The position numbers were made by a program, and so were the translations under genes. 64,000 nucleotides of DNA, taken from positions 372,001 to 436,000 of the forward strand of contig CAWDDW010000003.1 of NCBI GenBank assembly GCA_963801185.1. The letters are read 5' to 3'. Of this stretch, positions 48,797 through 57,616 are shown one piece after another (the stretch's first letter is position 1; the number at the start of each line of letters is the position of its first letter). A model generated the notes under the pieces. That model was not told the origin of the DNA, ran no database searches, and saw only the letters and a list, made by a program, of their open reading frames with translations. This DNA is from Palsa-601 sp963801185. Lineage in GTDB: Bacteria > Actinomycetota > Acidimicrobiia > Acidimicrobiales > Bog-793.

Positions 48797-51176
48797 CCGG
48801 AAGCCTGTCGAAGACCGGCGGCGGGTCACGCCAGAGAGGGCGGCCGCCTGCCGCTGCACCCGGGCCACCCTCGGCTGCAGCCTTGATCGCTCTCCACACG
48901 CGCTCTGGGGTGCACGGCATGGGAATGTGCCGAACTCCGAGGTGCGAGAGGGCGTCGACCACGGCGTTGTGGACCGAGGGAGTCGAGCCGATCGTGCCCG
49001 ATTCGCCGATTCCCTTGGCACCGAGCGGGTTCCTCGGGGTCGGCGTCTCGGTGTTGGCCGTCTCGAACGAACACAGCTCCGCCGCGCTCGGCATGGAGTA
49101 GTCGGCGAGCGACGCCGTCAGCGGGTTCCCCATCTCGTCGTAGACGACCTCTTCGAAGAGGGCCTGGGCCATGCCCTGCGCGATCCCACCGTGCTGTTGG
49201 CCTGTGACGAGAAGCGGATTGAGCACTCTGCCGCAGTCGTCGACGGCTATATGACGAAGGGCGCGGACGCTCCCCGTCTCGGTGTCGACCTCGACGACCG
49301 AGACGTGAGCCCCGAAGGGGAAGGTCGCTCCCTCCTGCTCGAAATCCAACTCGGCCGCCAGCGGACTTCGATCGTCGTCGACCGGCGGGGGTCCGTCCGG
49401 CCGGCCGCGATAGGCGAGGTCCGCGAGCTCGGCCCACGACAACGCCGCGGACGGCACCCCGGCGACCCCAAGTCCTCGACCATCGTGCCAGACGATGTCC
49501 TCGACGCTCGCCTCCAACTCGATCGCAGCAAGCTCTCTGGCCTGCTCGAGCACGGCCTCGGCGGCGGTGAAGACCGCACTCCCGCCGATCTGCAACGACC
49601 GCGAGCCGCCGGTCCCGCCACCACGCGGCACTACGGCGGTGTCGGACTGGACGAAGGAGATCTCGTCCATCGGTATCCCGAGGGTGTCCGAGACGATCAT
49701 GGAAAAGGCGGTGGCGTGGCCCTGACCATGCCCCGAGGTGCCGACCCTGATCGTGGCCGTGCCGTCGCGGTGCACCTCCACGGCGCCGTACTCCCCGCCG
49801 CCGCCTGCGGTTATCTCGACGTAGACGCTGACCCCGATCCCGAGCTGGAGGCGGCCGCCTGCCACCCGTCGGTCGGCCTGCTCCTTCCGCAGGCTCTCGT
49901 AGTCGGCGAGCCTCAGCACCTCGTCGAGCGCCGCGCCGTAGTCACCGCAGTCATACGTCGTGCCCATCACGGTTTGAAGGGGCTCGGAGAAGGCCGGCAG
50001 CAGGTTCCGGCGGCGGAGCTCGACCGGGTCGATGCCGAGCTCCGCAGCTGCGATGTCCATCGTCCTCTCGAGGAGCTCGGCGGCTTCGGGACGGCCCGCC
50101 CCCCTGAATGCCCCCATCGGCGTGGTGTTCGTGACCGCGACGGCCACGTCGAAACGGATCGCCGGGATCGCGTACACGCCCTGAGCCATCATGCGAGTCG
50201 GCCCGAGGGCGAGCGCCCCGCCGAAACCCGCGTACGCCCCGGAATCCGCGATGATCCGGCAGTGCATCCCGGTGATGCGGCCCTCACCGTCGAAGCCCAT
50301 CTCGACCCACTGGACCTGACCCCGCCCGTGCGGCATGCCGACCATGTTCTCCGACCTGTCCTGCACCCAGCTCACCGGCCGCCCGAGTCTGAGCGCAGCA
50401 GCGACGACCGCAGCATGTTCGGCCCCGATCCCCGCCTTGCCGCCGAAGGCGCCGCCGACGTGCGGGGCGACGACGCGGAGAGTTGCCCTGTCCAAGCCGA
50501 GGTTACGGGCGAGGGATGACGCGAACCCGTGCGGCATCTGGGTGGACACGTAAACGGTGAGGAGATGGCCGGCTCCGTCGTCACCCGGCACCGCCGCGAT
50601 CGCATCTCCCTCCATGGGCACAACTGCGACCCGCTGGTTCTCGAGCTGGGCGCGGACGACCGTCACCGCTCTGGCGAGCGGGTCAGGAAGCGGGGGATCA
50701 GCCGTTCCCGCAACGAGGTTCGTGCCCAGCTCCTCGAACTGGAGGGGTGCGCCGTCCGCAAGAGCGGCCTCGGAGTCCACCACAGCTTCGAGCGGGTCGT
50801 AGTCGACCTGTACGAGCTCTGCCGCGTCGACAGCAGCGGCCTCTGTCTCGGCGATGACGATGGCAACCGCCTCGCCCACGAAACGGACCTTTCCGTCTGC
50901 GAGCGGCGGCCGTGCACACGCACGATTGAGGACCATGAACCCGTGAAAGGGCGCGACGCCGAGGTCGCCGGCGGTGAACACGGCCAGCACTCCGGGAGCG
51001 CTCCGGGCGGCCTCGCAGTCGACCGAGCGGACAACGGCATGGGCAAAGGGCGAGCGCACGAACGCCGCCCGAGCAAGGCCCTCAATGCTCAAGTCGCCGA
51101 CGAAGGTGCTGTGCCCGGTCAGAAGGGCCGGGTCCTCCACGCGGCGCACGCTGTTTCCGAGAAGTGAGCCTGGCAC
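48747..51176 (-). CDS. Molybdenum hydroxylase large subunit, CoxL/xanthine dehydrogenase family (form II-like)
   Basis: 809 residues from GTG 51176. The N-terminal a/b-hammerhead domain (D-G-K-V-R-F-V-G-E-A-V-A) is followed by the Mo-cofactor domain: V-A-P-H-V-G-G-A-F-G-G-K, the active-site loop A-F-R-G-A-G-R-P-E-A (form II/xanthine-type, not the A-Y-x-C-S-F-R loop of true CO dehydrogenase), G-S-R-S-L-Q-I-G-G and the catalytic-Glu region N-P-L-G-A-K-G-I-G-E-S-G. The FAD (CoxM) and 2Fe-2S (CoxS) subunits are not in the window, so it either pairs with distant genes or is an orphan. Substrate unknown; aldehyde or aromatic N-heterocycle oxidation is likely. Confidence 0.87.
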   Translation of the reverse strand: MPGSLLGNSVRRVEDPALLTGHSTFVGDLSIEGLARAAFVRSPFAHAVVRSVDCEAARSAPGVLAVFTAGDLGVAPFHGFMVLNRACARPPLADGKVRFVGEAVAIVIAETEAAAVDAAELVQVDYDPLEAVVDSEAALADGAPLQFEELGTNLVAGTADPPLPDPLARAVTVVRAQLENQRVAVVPMEGDAIAAVPGDDGAGHLLTVYVSTQMPHGFASSLARNLGLDRATLRVVAPHVGGAFGGKAGIGAEHAAVVAAALRLGRPVSWVQDRSENMVGMPHGRGQVQWVEMGFDGEGRITGMHCRIIADSGAYAGFGGALALGPTRMMAQGVYAIPAIRFDVAVAVTNTTPMGAFRGAGRPEAAELLERTMDIAAAELGIDPVELRRRNLLPAFSEPLQTVMGTTYDCGDYGAALDEVLRLADYESLRKEQADRRVAGGRLQLGIGVSVYVEITAGGGGEYGAVEVHRDGTATIRVGTSGHGQGHATAFSMIVSDTLGIPMDEISFVQSDTAVVPRGGGTGGSRSLQIGGSAVFTAAEAVLEQARELAAIELEASVEDIVWHDGRGLGVAGVPSAALSWAELADLAYRGRPDGPPPVDDDRSPLAAELDFEQEGATFPFGAHVSVVEVDTETGSVRALRHIAVDDCGRVLNPLLVTGQQHGGIAQGMAQALFEEVVYDEMGNPLTASLADYSMPSAAELCSFETANTETPTPRNPLGAKGIGESGTIGSTPSVHNAVVDALSHLGVRHIPMPCTPERVWRAIKAAAEGGPGAAAGGRPLWRDPPPVFDRLPVTGDEEERPEAAGAEI

Positions 51177-51241
51177 GGTCGTAACCTACAGGGGCAGCCA
51201 GCAAGGACGCGTCGCGCACCCGGCTCGCCGGTAGGGATGAG

Positions 51242-52516
51242 TCAGGGCTCCGGCACGACGTCGTCCAAGCCCACACGGCCTATCGACCGGCCGAGGCGGC
51301 GCAACAGCGCCGGCGCCAGGGCGCACGCGATCGCACACTGGGCACATCCTGCGACGATGAGCGGCAATCGGAGGCCGCCGAGCACCGCGACTCCACCCGC
51401 AGCGAAGGCGCCGACCGGAGCCGCTCCCCACGCGATACCGCGCCAGGCGGCGCCCACACGGCCCATGATCTCCGGCGGGGCGAGACGCTGCCGAAGCGAA
51501 TTAGAGGCGACCGTGCCGGTGCCGACGGCGAAGCCGGAGAGAGCGAAGGCGCCTCCTGCTAGCAGCCATCCGTGAGAAGCCGCCATCAGCAGATAGCCGC
51601 CGCCCGCCACAATCGCCGCCGCCAGCAGAGTGAATGCACTGCCAAGCCTCCCGACGATGCGGCCGGCCAGGAATGCACCGGGAAGGTTGCCGACTGCGCC
51701 AGAGGCAACGAACAGACCGTACGCGCTCGCGTGCACGCCCCAGTCCCGGGTCGCTACAAGGACGAGGACGCCGCTCACGAGACCTTGGAGCCCTGCGAGC
51801 ATCGCGATGAGGCCGAGAAGGATCCTGAGTCGCCGGTCACCGAAGAGATAACGCGCTCCGTCCCACATCGACCCTCGAGCGGCCGCTGGAGCCGACCGGG
51901 GCGTCCGGACCCGCCGCAACCAGAGGCCGGAGAGAGTGAACATGACGGTATTGACGACAAACGGGAAGGCACGTGAGACCACGAAGGTCGCAGCGCCTGC
52001 GACAGGGCCGGCCAGATGCTCGCTGCCCGCCTCGGTACCCGTGAGGAAGCCGTTCGCCCGGTCAAGTTCCGAGACGTCGACCAACTCCGGCACGCTTGCC
52101 TGCAAGGCGGAGTAGAAGACCGCTCGCGTTGCCGAATTGAGGAGCACGCCGCCGATGAGCAATCCGAGATCGATGTCGTGGGTGGCGACGAGCACTGCGA
52201 GCGTCAAGAAGGCGGCAGCTCGGACGAGATTTGCCGTAGCCATTACCCGGCCTCGCTCGAATCGGTCGGCGAATGCTCCTGCCGGCAATGCCATGAGGAG
52301 CCACGGCAACCCGTCCGCCGCGATGACCGAGGCGACTGCCACCGGGCGCGGATCGACTACGAGCGCGAGCAACGGGACGGCGCCGTACGCGAAGCCGTCT
52401 CCCGAGCTTGCGAGAGCAAAGGAGGCCCAGAGGTTGAGGAACGGTCGGCCGAACCGGCCTGGCCCAAGCCGCCGCTTCGGCTCTCGTCCCGGTGCGGAGC
52501 CCTCTTCGATCTGCAT
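51242..52516 (-). CDS. MFS transporter, probable exporter
   Basis: 424 residues from ATG 52516, with twelve predicted helices. The opening F-L-N-L-W-A-S-F-A-L-A-S-S-G-D-G and the loop A-G-A-F-A-D-R-F-E-R-G-R-V-M are typical of the enterobactin-exporter/macrolide-efflux-like MFS group. Substrate unknown. It is 65 bases downstream of the CoxL-type gene's start region in opposite reading order (both minus strand; this gene is upstream of CoxL). Confidence 0.82.
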   Translation of the reverse strand: MQIEEGSAPGREPKRRLGPGRFGRPFLNLWASFALASSGDGFAYGAVPLLALVVDPRPVAVASVIAADGLPWLLMALPAGAFADRFERGRVMATANLVRAAAFLTLAVLVATHDIDLGLLIGGVLLNSATRAVFYSALQASVPELVDVSELDRANGFLTGTEAGSEHLAGPVAGAATFVVSRAFPFVVNTVMFTLSGLWLRRVRTPRSAPAAARGSMWDGARYLFGDRRLRILLGLIAMLAGLQGLVSGVLVLVATRDWGVHASAYGLFVASGAVGNLPGAFLAGRIVGRLGSAFTLLAAAIVAGGGYLLMAASHGWLLAGGAFALSGFAVGTGTVASNSLRQRLAPPEIMGRVGAAWRGIAWGAAPVGAFAAGGVAVLGGLRLPLIVAGCAQCAIACALAPALLRRLGRSIGRVGLDDVVPEP

Positions 52517-52768
52517 GATCTCCTACATCGTGCGTCGGCGAGAGACTGCGGGCGAGCGGCTGCGACAAAGCGCTAAAGCCGCCCGCCCGCCTTTCCGATA
52601 AGTCAAGCAACAGAACCTACACGCCGCATCAGCGACGCGGTCATAAGCCGTTCCGGGCTCGCAAATCGGAGTCGGCAGCATCACCGACCGCGGGGCCTCA
52701 GCCCCACCTGACATCCCGGCGGACCAAATCGACCACCTCCCTTCATCACTGGGTATCGGTCGGGGGTA

Positions 52769-52806
52769 AAGGAGGGTTCGTTACCGTGCTACCGGTGACC
52801 CTCCTT
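52769..52806. other. Strong stem-loop in the 52.5-52.9 kb intergenic region
   Basis: Perfect 9-base stem AAGGAGGGT / ACCCTCCTT (52769-52777, 52798-52806) around a 20-base loop that has its own ACCG/CGGT pairing. No flanking T-run. It lies between the MFS gene start and the GGDEF-EAL gene end. It may be a regulatory RNA structure or a terminator for readthrough from the GGDEF-EAL gene. Confidence 0.45.
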
Positions 52807-52912
52807 CCCCGCGTCTGCAAATATTCCCAGGTATAAGGACGAATGACAATGCTTGTGCCGCGAAGCTGTCACTAACTCCGCTTCAGGCAGTAATGGCGGC
52901 CGGGTTGACAGG

Positions 52913-52934
52913 CCGTCAGCGGCCCGGCTGACGG
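52913..52934 (-). terminator. Hairpin just downstream of the GGDEF-EAL gene
   Basis: 8-base perfect stem CCGTCAGC / GCTGACGG with a 6-base GC loop, starting five bases after the gene's stop. GC-rich without T-tract, as often seen for actinobacterial terminators. Further CGTCAGC-like words around it could form alternative pairings. Confidence 0.5.
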
Positions 52935-52938
52935 GTCG

Positions 52939-55709
52939 TCAGCGACCGAGCTGGCGGCTGTCAGATTCCGAGTTCGGAGGACGCCCTGGCCCGCCGCCCA
53001 CGACCCGCAGAGGACGCATCGGCGGCAGCTCCGGCGAGAAACTGAGGCGCGCACCGCTCAAGAACCACTCTTGAAGGTCGGCGCCCGTCCTCGGCCGGGA
53101 GAAGTAGTCGCCCTGGACAGAGTCGCAACCCGCGTCTGCGAGGATGGCGCACGTCACCTCGTGCTCCGCCCCCTCGGCCACAACCGTGAGCCCGAGGGCC
53201 TTCGCCATGGCGATCGAGGAGCGCACGATGATCCGGTTACTCGGGTCCTCGGCCATATTCGTCACGAACGAGCGGTCGATCTTCAGCTCCTGCACCGGGA
53301 GGTGGTGCAGGTAAGCCAAGGACGAGTAGCCGGTGCCGTAGTCGTCGACGGCGATGCGCACGCCGAGTCGCGCGAGCCGGGCGAGCACGGCGCTGGCTTC
53401 GCCGATGTCCGACGTGACCTCCGTCTCGGTCAGTTCGAGCGTGAGAGCCGAAGCGGGAAGCTCGTTGCGCTGGAGCTCGCGCTGAACGAGCTCCACCAGC
53501 CCTTCGTCAGACAGCTCCCGTCCCGAGACGTTGACCGCCAGTCCGATCAGAAGCCCGTTGCGGCGCCATGTGGCTGCCTGGGCGCAGGCTTCCGCGAGGA
53601 CGTATTCGGTCACCTGCCGGATGAGTCCCATCTGATCGGCGATACCGATGAACTCCTGAGCCGGAATCCATCCCTCTTCGGGGTGCTCCCAGCGTGCCAG
53701 CGCTTCGACTCGGAGGACCTTGCCCGTTGAGAGGTCGGCGATCGGCTGGTACACGACGCTCAGCTGGTCGCCGTCCTCGAGAGCGTGAGCAAGCCCGCCT
53801 GCGAGCATCAGCCGCCGCTGCATGTCACGGTCCTGTACGACCGAGTAGAGCTCTATCCCGGTCCGCCGCTCCTTCGCGCGGTACATCGCGATGTCCGCTC
53901 GCTGCAGCAGATCGGCGACGTTCTTTCCGTTCTCCGGCGCGAGCGCGATCCCCGCGCTTGCCGTGATGGCAAGTGTCAGCTCATCGAGGCTGATAGGCCG
54001 TGAGAGCTTCCACATCGAGGTCGCGGACGACGCCGATCGCCTCTTCGGGGCCGATCACATCGGAGACGAGAAGGGCGAACTCGTCCCCCCCGAGGCGAGC
54101 GACCGTCGCTCGGCCCCTAGCACCTTGCACCAAGCGTCTCGAGACCTCGCACAGCAACCGGTCGCCGGTTTCATGCCCGAGCGTGTCGTTCACGTCCTTG
54201 AACCTGTCGATGTCGAGCAGCACGACGGCGGCACGGTCGGTGCCCTGGAGAGCCGTCTTCGCCTCGGCCAAGAAGAGGACCCGGTTCGCGAGGCCCGTCA
54301 ACTGGTCGTGTGTCGCCTGGTAGAGCCGCGCCTCTCCCTCGTGGCGAAGCTCCTCCACGAGACGGGCTCGCTCGATGCTCGACCCGGCGTGGGCTACGAG
54401 CGTCTCGAAGAGCCGTAGGTCGTCGGCGTCGAACGGGTCGAGCTCCTCCTCCCGGTCGAGCGCGACGAGAGCACCGGCAACTACGTCGCCGTACCTGAGC
54501 GGCGCGCTGACCCCGCTTCGGAATTCTCCGAAGATCGGATCGCTCGCGATGGAAGAAGGCGTCGACTGGGCGGGACTGACACACAGCATCGGCTTGCCAG
54601 ACTTGATGACCCGCGTCGCGATCGAGTCCTCGCTGAGCGACACGGTCTCGCTCAAGAGGCCCTCAGCCCCGAACCGGACACGCAATGGGCCGCCGGCGCC
54701 GTCGACGAGCACGAGCTCCGCCCGCCGAGCCCGCATTACGGCCTGGATCTGTTCGAGCACGGTCGAAGCCGTGGAAGCCGGCTCGAGGTTCGCGCGACCG
54801 AGCGAGCGGCTGAAGTCGTACAACCGCTGCAACGCGCTCGAAGCGCTCCGTGAGCCTGAGGTATCCGCGGTAGGCGACGATGATGAGCACGCCGACGAGG
54901 ACGAGCGGGATGACCGCCCACCAGTTCCACCATGAGGCGTCGAGGACGACGAAAGCGAGCCCGATGCTCGCCGCGAGCAGCATGGCCTCGGTCGTGAACT
55001 GGAACCCGGACCGGCGCGGCACCTGGCGGCCATTGAGCCGGACGACAGCCCGAACAGCGAGATCTGCGGTGATCGCCGCCGCAGCGAGAGCGGCCGCGCC
55101 GGCGGCGGACCCGAGCGGACTTACAGGCAGTCTGTGGCCGAGTGCGGCGTGGTAGACGATTGCCGCCAGCGCTGCGCCGCAAGCACCAACGGTGAGATTG
55201 AAAAAGAGCTTGAGAGGTGTCTGTCGCCGGACGAACCCGAGCACGATCACCTCGCCTGCCACGCGAGCGAGGACAAGGACTAGAGGTGAGGCGAAGACGA
55301 GCCCGAGCAGCAGCGGGACTTCGGTCAGGCCAACGAGATGGGTGTCACCTCGGTGGTGAAACGAGACCGGGGCGAGCAGCACTGCGGCCGACACGACGAC
55401 CAGAGCGGCAAAGGTGAGGGGTGCACTCGCCACATGGCGAACGGCCCCGAGATGGGCGGCCTGTGCCGCGACAAGCAAGCCGGCTGTGCCCGCGAGGAGC
55501 ACGGTGGACAAGGCGAAGATCTTGACGCTCGCCCCAGAGCCGGCATTTGACTGGCCCTGTGAAGTGTTCCTCGCGGGCGAGCCTTCATACTCAGGGGCGT
55601 TTTCGGACGGTCTCCCACGCACGGGATCATCGGGCTGATAGAGCGCGTTGGAGCTATCGCGGTCACCCGGCCCAGGGGCGCGAACGCCATGGGTGCTCTC
55701 TGAGGGCAC
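52939..55709 (-). CDS. Membrane-anchored GAF-GGDEF-EAL cyclic-di-GMP signalling protein (frame breaks near 54015 and 54834)
   Basis: N-terminal part: seven or so hydrophobic helices (from V-K-I-F-A-L-S-T-V-L-L-A-G), then L-T-E-R-F-E-R-L-Q-R-L-Y-D-F-S-R-S-L-G, a GAF domain, a GGDEF domain with intact L-G-G-D-E-F-A-L, and an EAL domain with E-A-L-A-R-W, L-E-L-T-E-T-E, V-D-D-Y-G-T-G-Y-S-S-L and L-K-I-D-R-S-F-V, all catalytic residues present. Two single-base surpluses (C near 54834, G near 54015) split it. About 920 residues; the start (GTG 55709) is the least certain part. It could both make and break c-di-GMP, perhaps influencing the surface polymer genes; no direct link is visible. Confidence 0.83.
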
Positions 55710-55870
55710 CCTAAACCATCGGTCATTGCCGGCGAAACTTGAGCGATTGGTTTCAACAAGACTTCTGAGCTGGGCTTTCGTACAGGATTGGCCCGGCGAA
55801 TCCTGCAGTCTGGGTGCAATTTCAGACTGCCAAGCCGCCGCCGGAGGCAGACGCTTCACGGCGCGGTTCC

Positions 55871-56743
55871 TCACAGCTCCAGGTGGACGCCGACCTGTTC
55901 ACCGTTGATGAAACTCGTGATGTCGGCTGGCACGCGTAAGCGGTCGTCGCTCAGAAAGCGCGCGCGGATGGCGGGGAAATCCCCGCTGCCGGCCAATGCC
56001 GCGACATCGTCGAGCACTGCGGCCTCCTCGTCGGTCACCGGGTCGTGAGGTCCGGTCATCATCCCCCACGCGTCCCACGGCAGCAGCTCGACCTTGTTCA
56101 GGCAGGCGAAGTCGCTGATGACGTTGCCGGCGATGAAGGCCAATCCCCACATGTCGAAAATCCCGAACAAGAAAGGGTCGACTTCACCGGCGCGCGCTGC
56201 GATCCACGCCTCGCCACCTGTGAGGAACTTCCCGGGCGGCTGGTCGTGGGCGTCGAAGTCGAGATTCACGGTCCTGGCTTGCAGCTCATCGATCTGGGGG
56301 TCGTCGCGCACCCACCGCTCGCCGTTCCACCGCTCGGTGACCCAGTGGTCGTACCACTTCGCCGGGTCGAAGCAGTTGCTGAAGCCGCAACGCACCCTCG
56401 AAGGAATGCCCTGAGAACGCAGCAGTGCTGTGTGCAACAGCGTGAAGTGCCGGCAGATGCAGAGCACGCGGTCGACCGGCTGGCGCGACACGGTCATGGG
56501 TTCGCTGGAGATCTCGACGACCCGCCTCAGCAAATCGGCCGTTGACCGAAGGTTCTGCTCATCGACACGGATGGCATCCTCTTCGACACCATAGGCCGGT
56601 GCCCAACCGCGGTGAAGGAGCAGGCCTTGCACGACGCCACGCAACCCGTCGAGGTCCGACGGCATGCCGGTCAGAGCGGGATGATCGGGTAGGGCCGTCA
56701 TCACACCGGGGGACCGGTAGAAGTCGAGGGCCTCCGGGTTCAT
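55871..56743 (-). CDS. Transglutaminase-like protein
   Basis: 290 residues from ATG 56743 (upstream in-frame sequence looks non-coding). Cysteine-protease-fold triad candidates: Cys in C-I-C-R-H-F-T-L-L (~121), His in W-Y-D-H-W-V-T-E-R-W (~153) and Asp in R-D-D-P-Q-I-D (~168), the spacing seen in bacterial transglutaminase-like proteins. No signal peptide. Role likely amidase/protease or non-catalytic scaffold; partner unknown. Confidence 0.76.
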   Translation of the reverse strand: MNPEALDFYRSPGVMTALPDHPALTGMPSDLDGLRGVVQGLLLHRGWAPAYGVEEDAIRVDEQNLRSTADLLRRVVEISSEPMTVSRQPVDRVLCICRHFTLLHTALLRSQGIPSRVRCGFSNCFDPAKWYDHWVTERWNGERWVRDDPQIDELQARTVNLDFDAHDQPPGKFLTGGEAWIAARAGEVDPFLFGIFDMWGLAFIAGNVISDFACLNKVELLPWDAWGMMTGPHDPVTDEEAAVLDDVAALAGSGDFPAIRARFLSDDRLRVPADITSFINGEQVGVHLEL

Positions 56744-56848
56744 GCCGTCACGATACGACGATGCCCGCGTCGGCTGGCGTCGTCGCCCGGCCGCCGACGA
56801 GGGCGACATCTCGAGTAGCTGGCGATTAGCAAGAAGCCCTGGCACAGT

Positions 56849-57586
56849 GTGCCGGTGCCAAAGGTCTACTTCGACGAACGGATAGCGGAGCGCTACGACG
56901 CCTCCTCGGCGGAGATGTTCGAGCCCGCGGTCGTCGACCCGGTCGTGGGCTTCCTTGCCGATCTGGCGGGTGAGGGCGGTGTGCTCGAACTCGGCATCGG
57001 CACTGGCCGCATCGCGTTGCCGCTAAGCCAGCGGGGTGTTCGCGTCCACGGCATAGAGCTGTCCCCCGCCATGGTCGCCCGGCTGCAGGCGAAGCCCGGT
57101 GCCAACGAGATCGGTGTGACGATCGGCGACTTCGCGACCGCGAGCGTGGGCCGAACGTTCAGGCTCGCCTACCTCGTCTACAACACGATCATGAACCTGA
57201 CCACCCAGGACGAGCAGGTCGAGTGTTTCCGCAACGTGGCCGCGCACCTGGATCCTGGCGGCTACTTCGTGATCGAGGTGGGGGTTCCTGCGCTCCAGCG
57301 GCTCCCGCCCGGCGAGACCGTCCGCGCATTCACGGTGAGCCCGACGAGACTCGGCTTCGACGAGTACGACGTCGCCACGCAGATCCTCTACTCCCACCAC
57401 TACCACGTCGTCGAGGGCCGGCTCGAAGTCTTCTCTGCGCCTTACCGTTACGTGTGGCCGTCCGAGCTCGATCTGATGGCGCGACTCGCCGGCATGACCC
57501 TGCACGAGCGCTGGAGCGGCTGGAAGCGTGAGCCCTTCACGAGCGACAGCACCACACACGTGTCGGTCTGGGAGAAGACAGCCTGA
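56849..57586 (+). CDS. SAM-dependent methyltransferase, class I
   Basis: 245 residues from GTG 56849 (GTG 56855 is an alternative). Y-F-D-E-R-I-A-E-R-Y-D, motif I V-L-E-L-G-I-G-T-G-R-I (~48), acidic motif H-G-I-E-L-S-P-A-M and L-D-P-G-G-Y-F are typical of small-molecule methyltransferases. Substrate unknown. It converges on the MFS gene, with a 30-base gap. Confidence 0.83.
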   Translation: MPVPKVYFDERIAERYDASSAEMFEPAVVDPVVGFLADLAGEGGVLELGIGTGRIALPLSQRGVRVHGIELSPAMVARLQAKPGANEIGVTIGDFATASVGRTFRLAYLVYNTIMNLTTQDEQVECFRNVAAHLDPGGYFVIEVGVPALQRLPPGETVRAFTVSPTRLGFDEYDVATQILYSHHYHVVEGRLEVFSAPYRYVWPSELDLMARLAGMTLHERWSGWKREPFTSDSTTHVSVWEKTA

Positions 57587-57616
57587 CGGACAGATCCCGG
57601 CACGGGACCTGAGCGC

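Noticed and set aside
48687..50519. Long + strand open frame opposite the CoxL-type gene (610 codons); similar antisense frames at 23246-25048 and 29167-30816 on the - strand
   Set aside because: All lie exactly opposite genes with full motif sets and encode Arg/His/Asp-rich composition without recognisable domains. They result from GC-biased third codon positions.
52843..52875. Ten-residue + strand leader-like frame with AAGGA in front
   Set aside because: No downstream + strand gene that it could control, and only one Cys with no codon run typical of attenuators.
1471..55709. Interpreting the broken genes as pseudogenes or programmed frameshifts
   Set aside because: There are too many, in unrelated essential-looking genes, with purifying coding patterns on both sides, and no consistent slippery heptamer plus structure.
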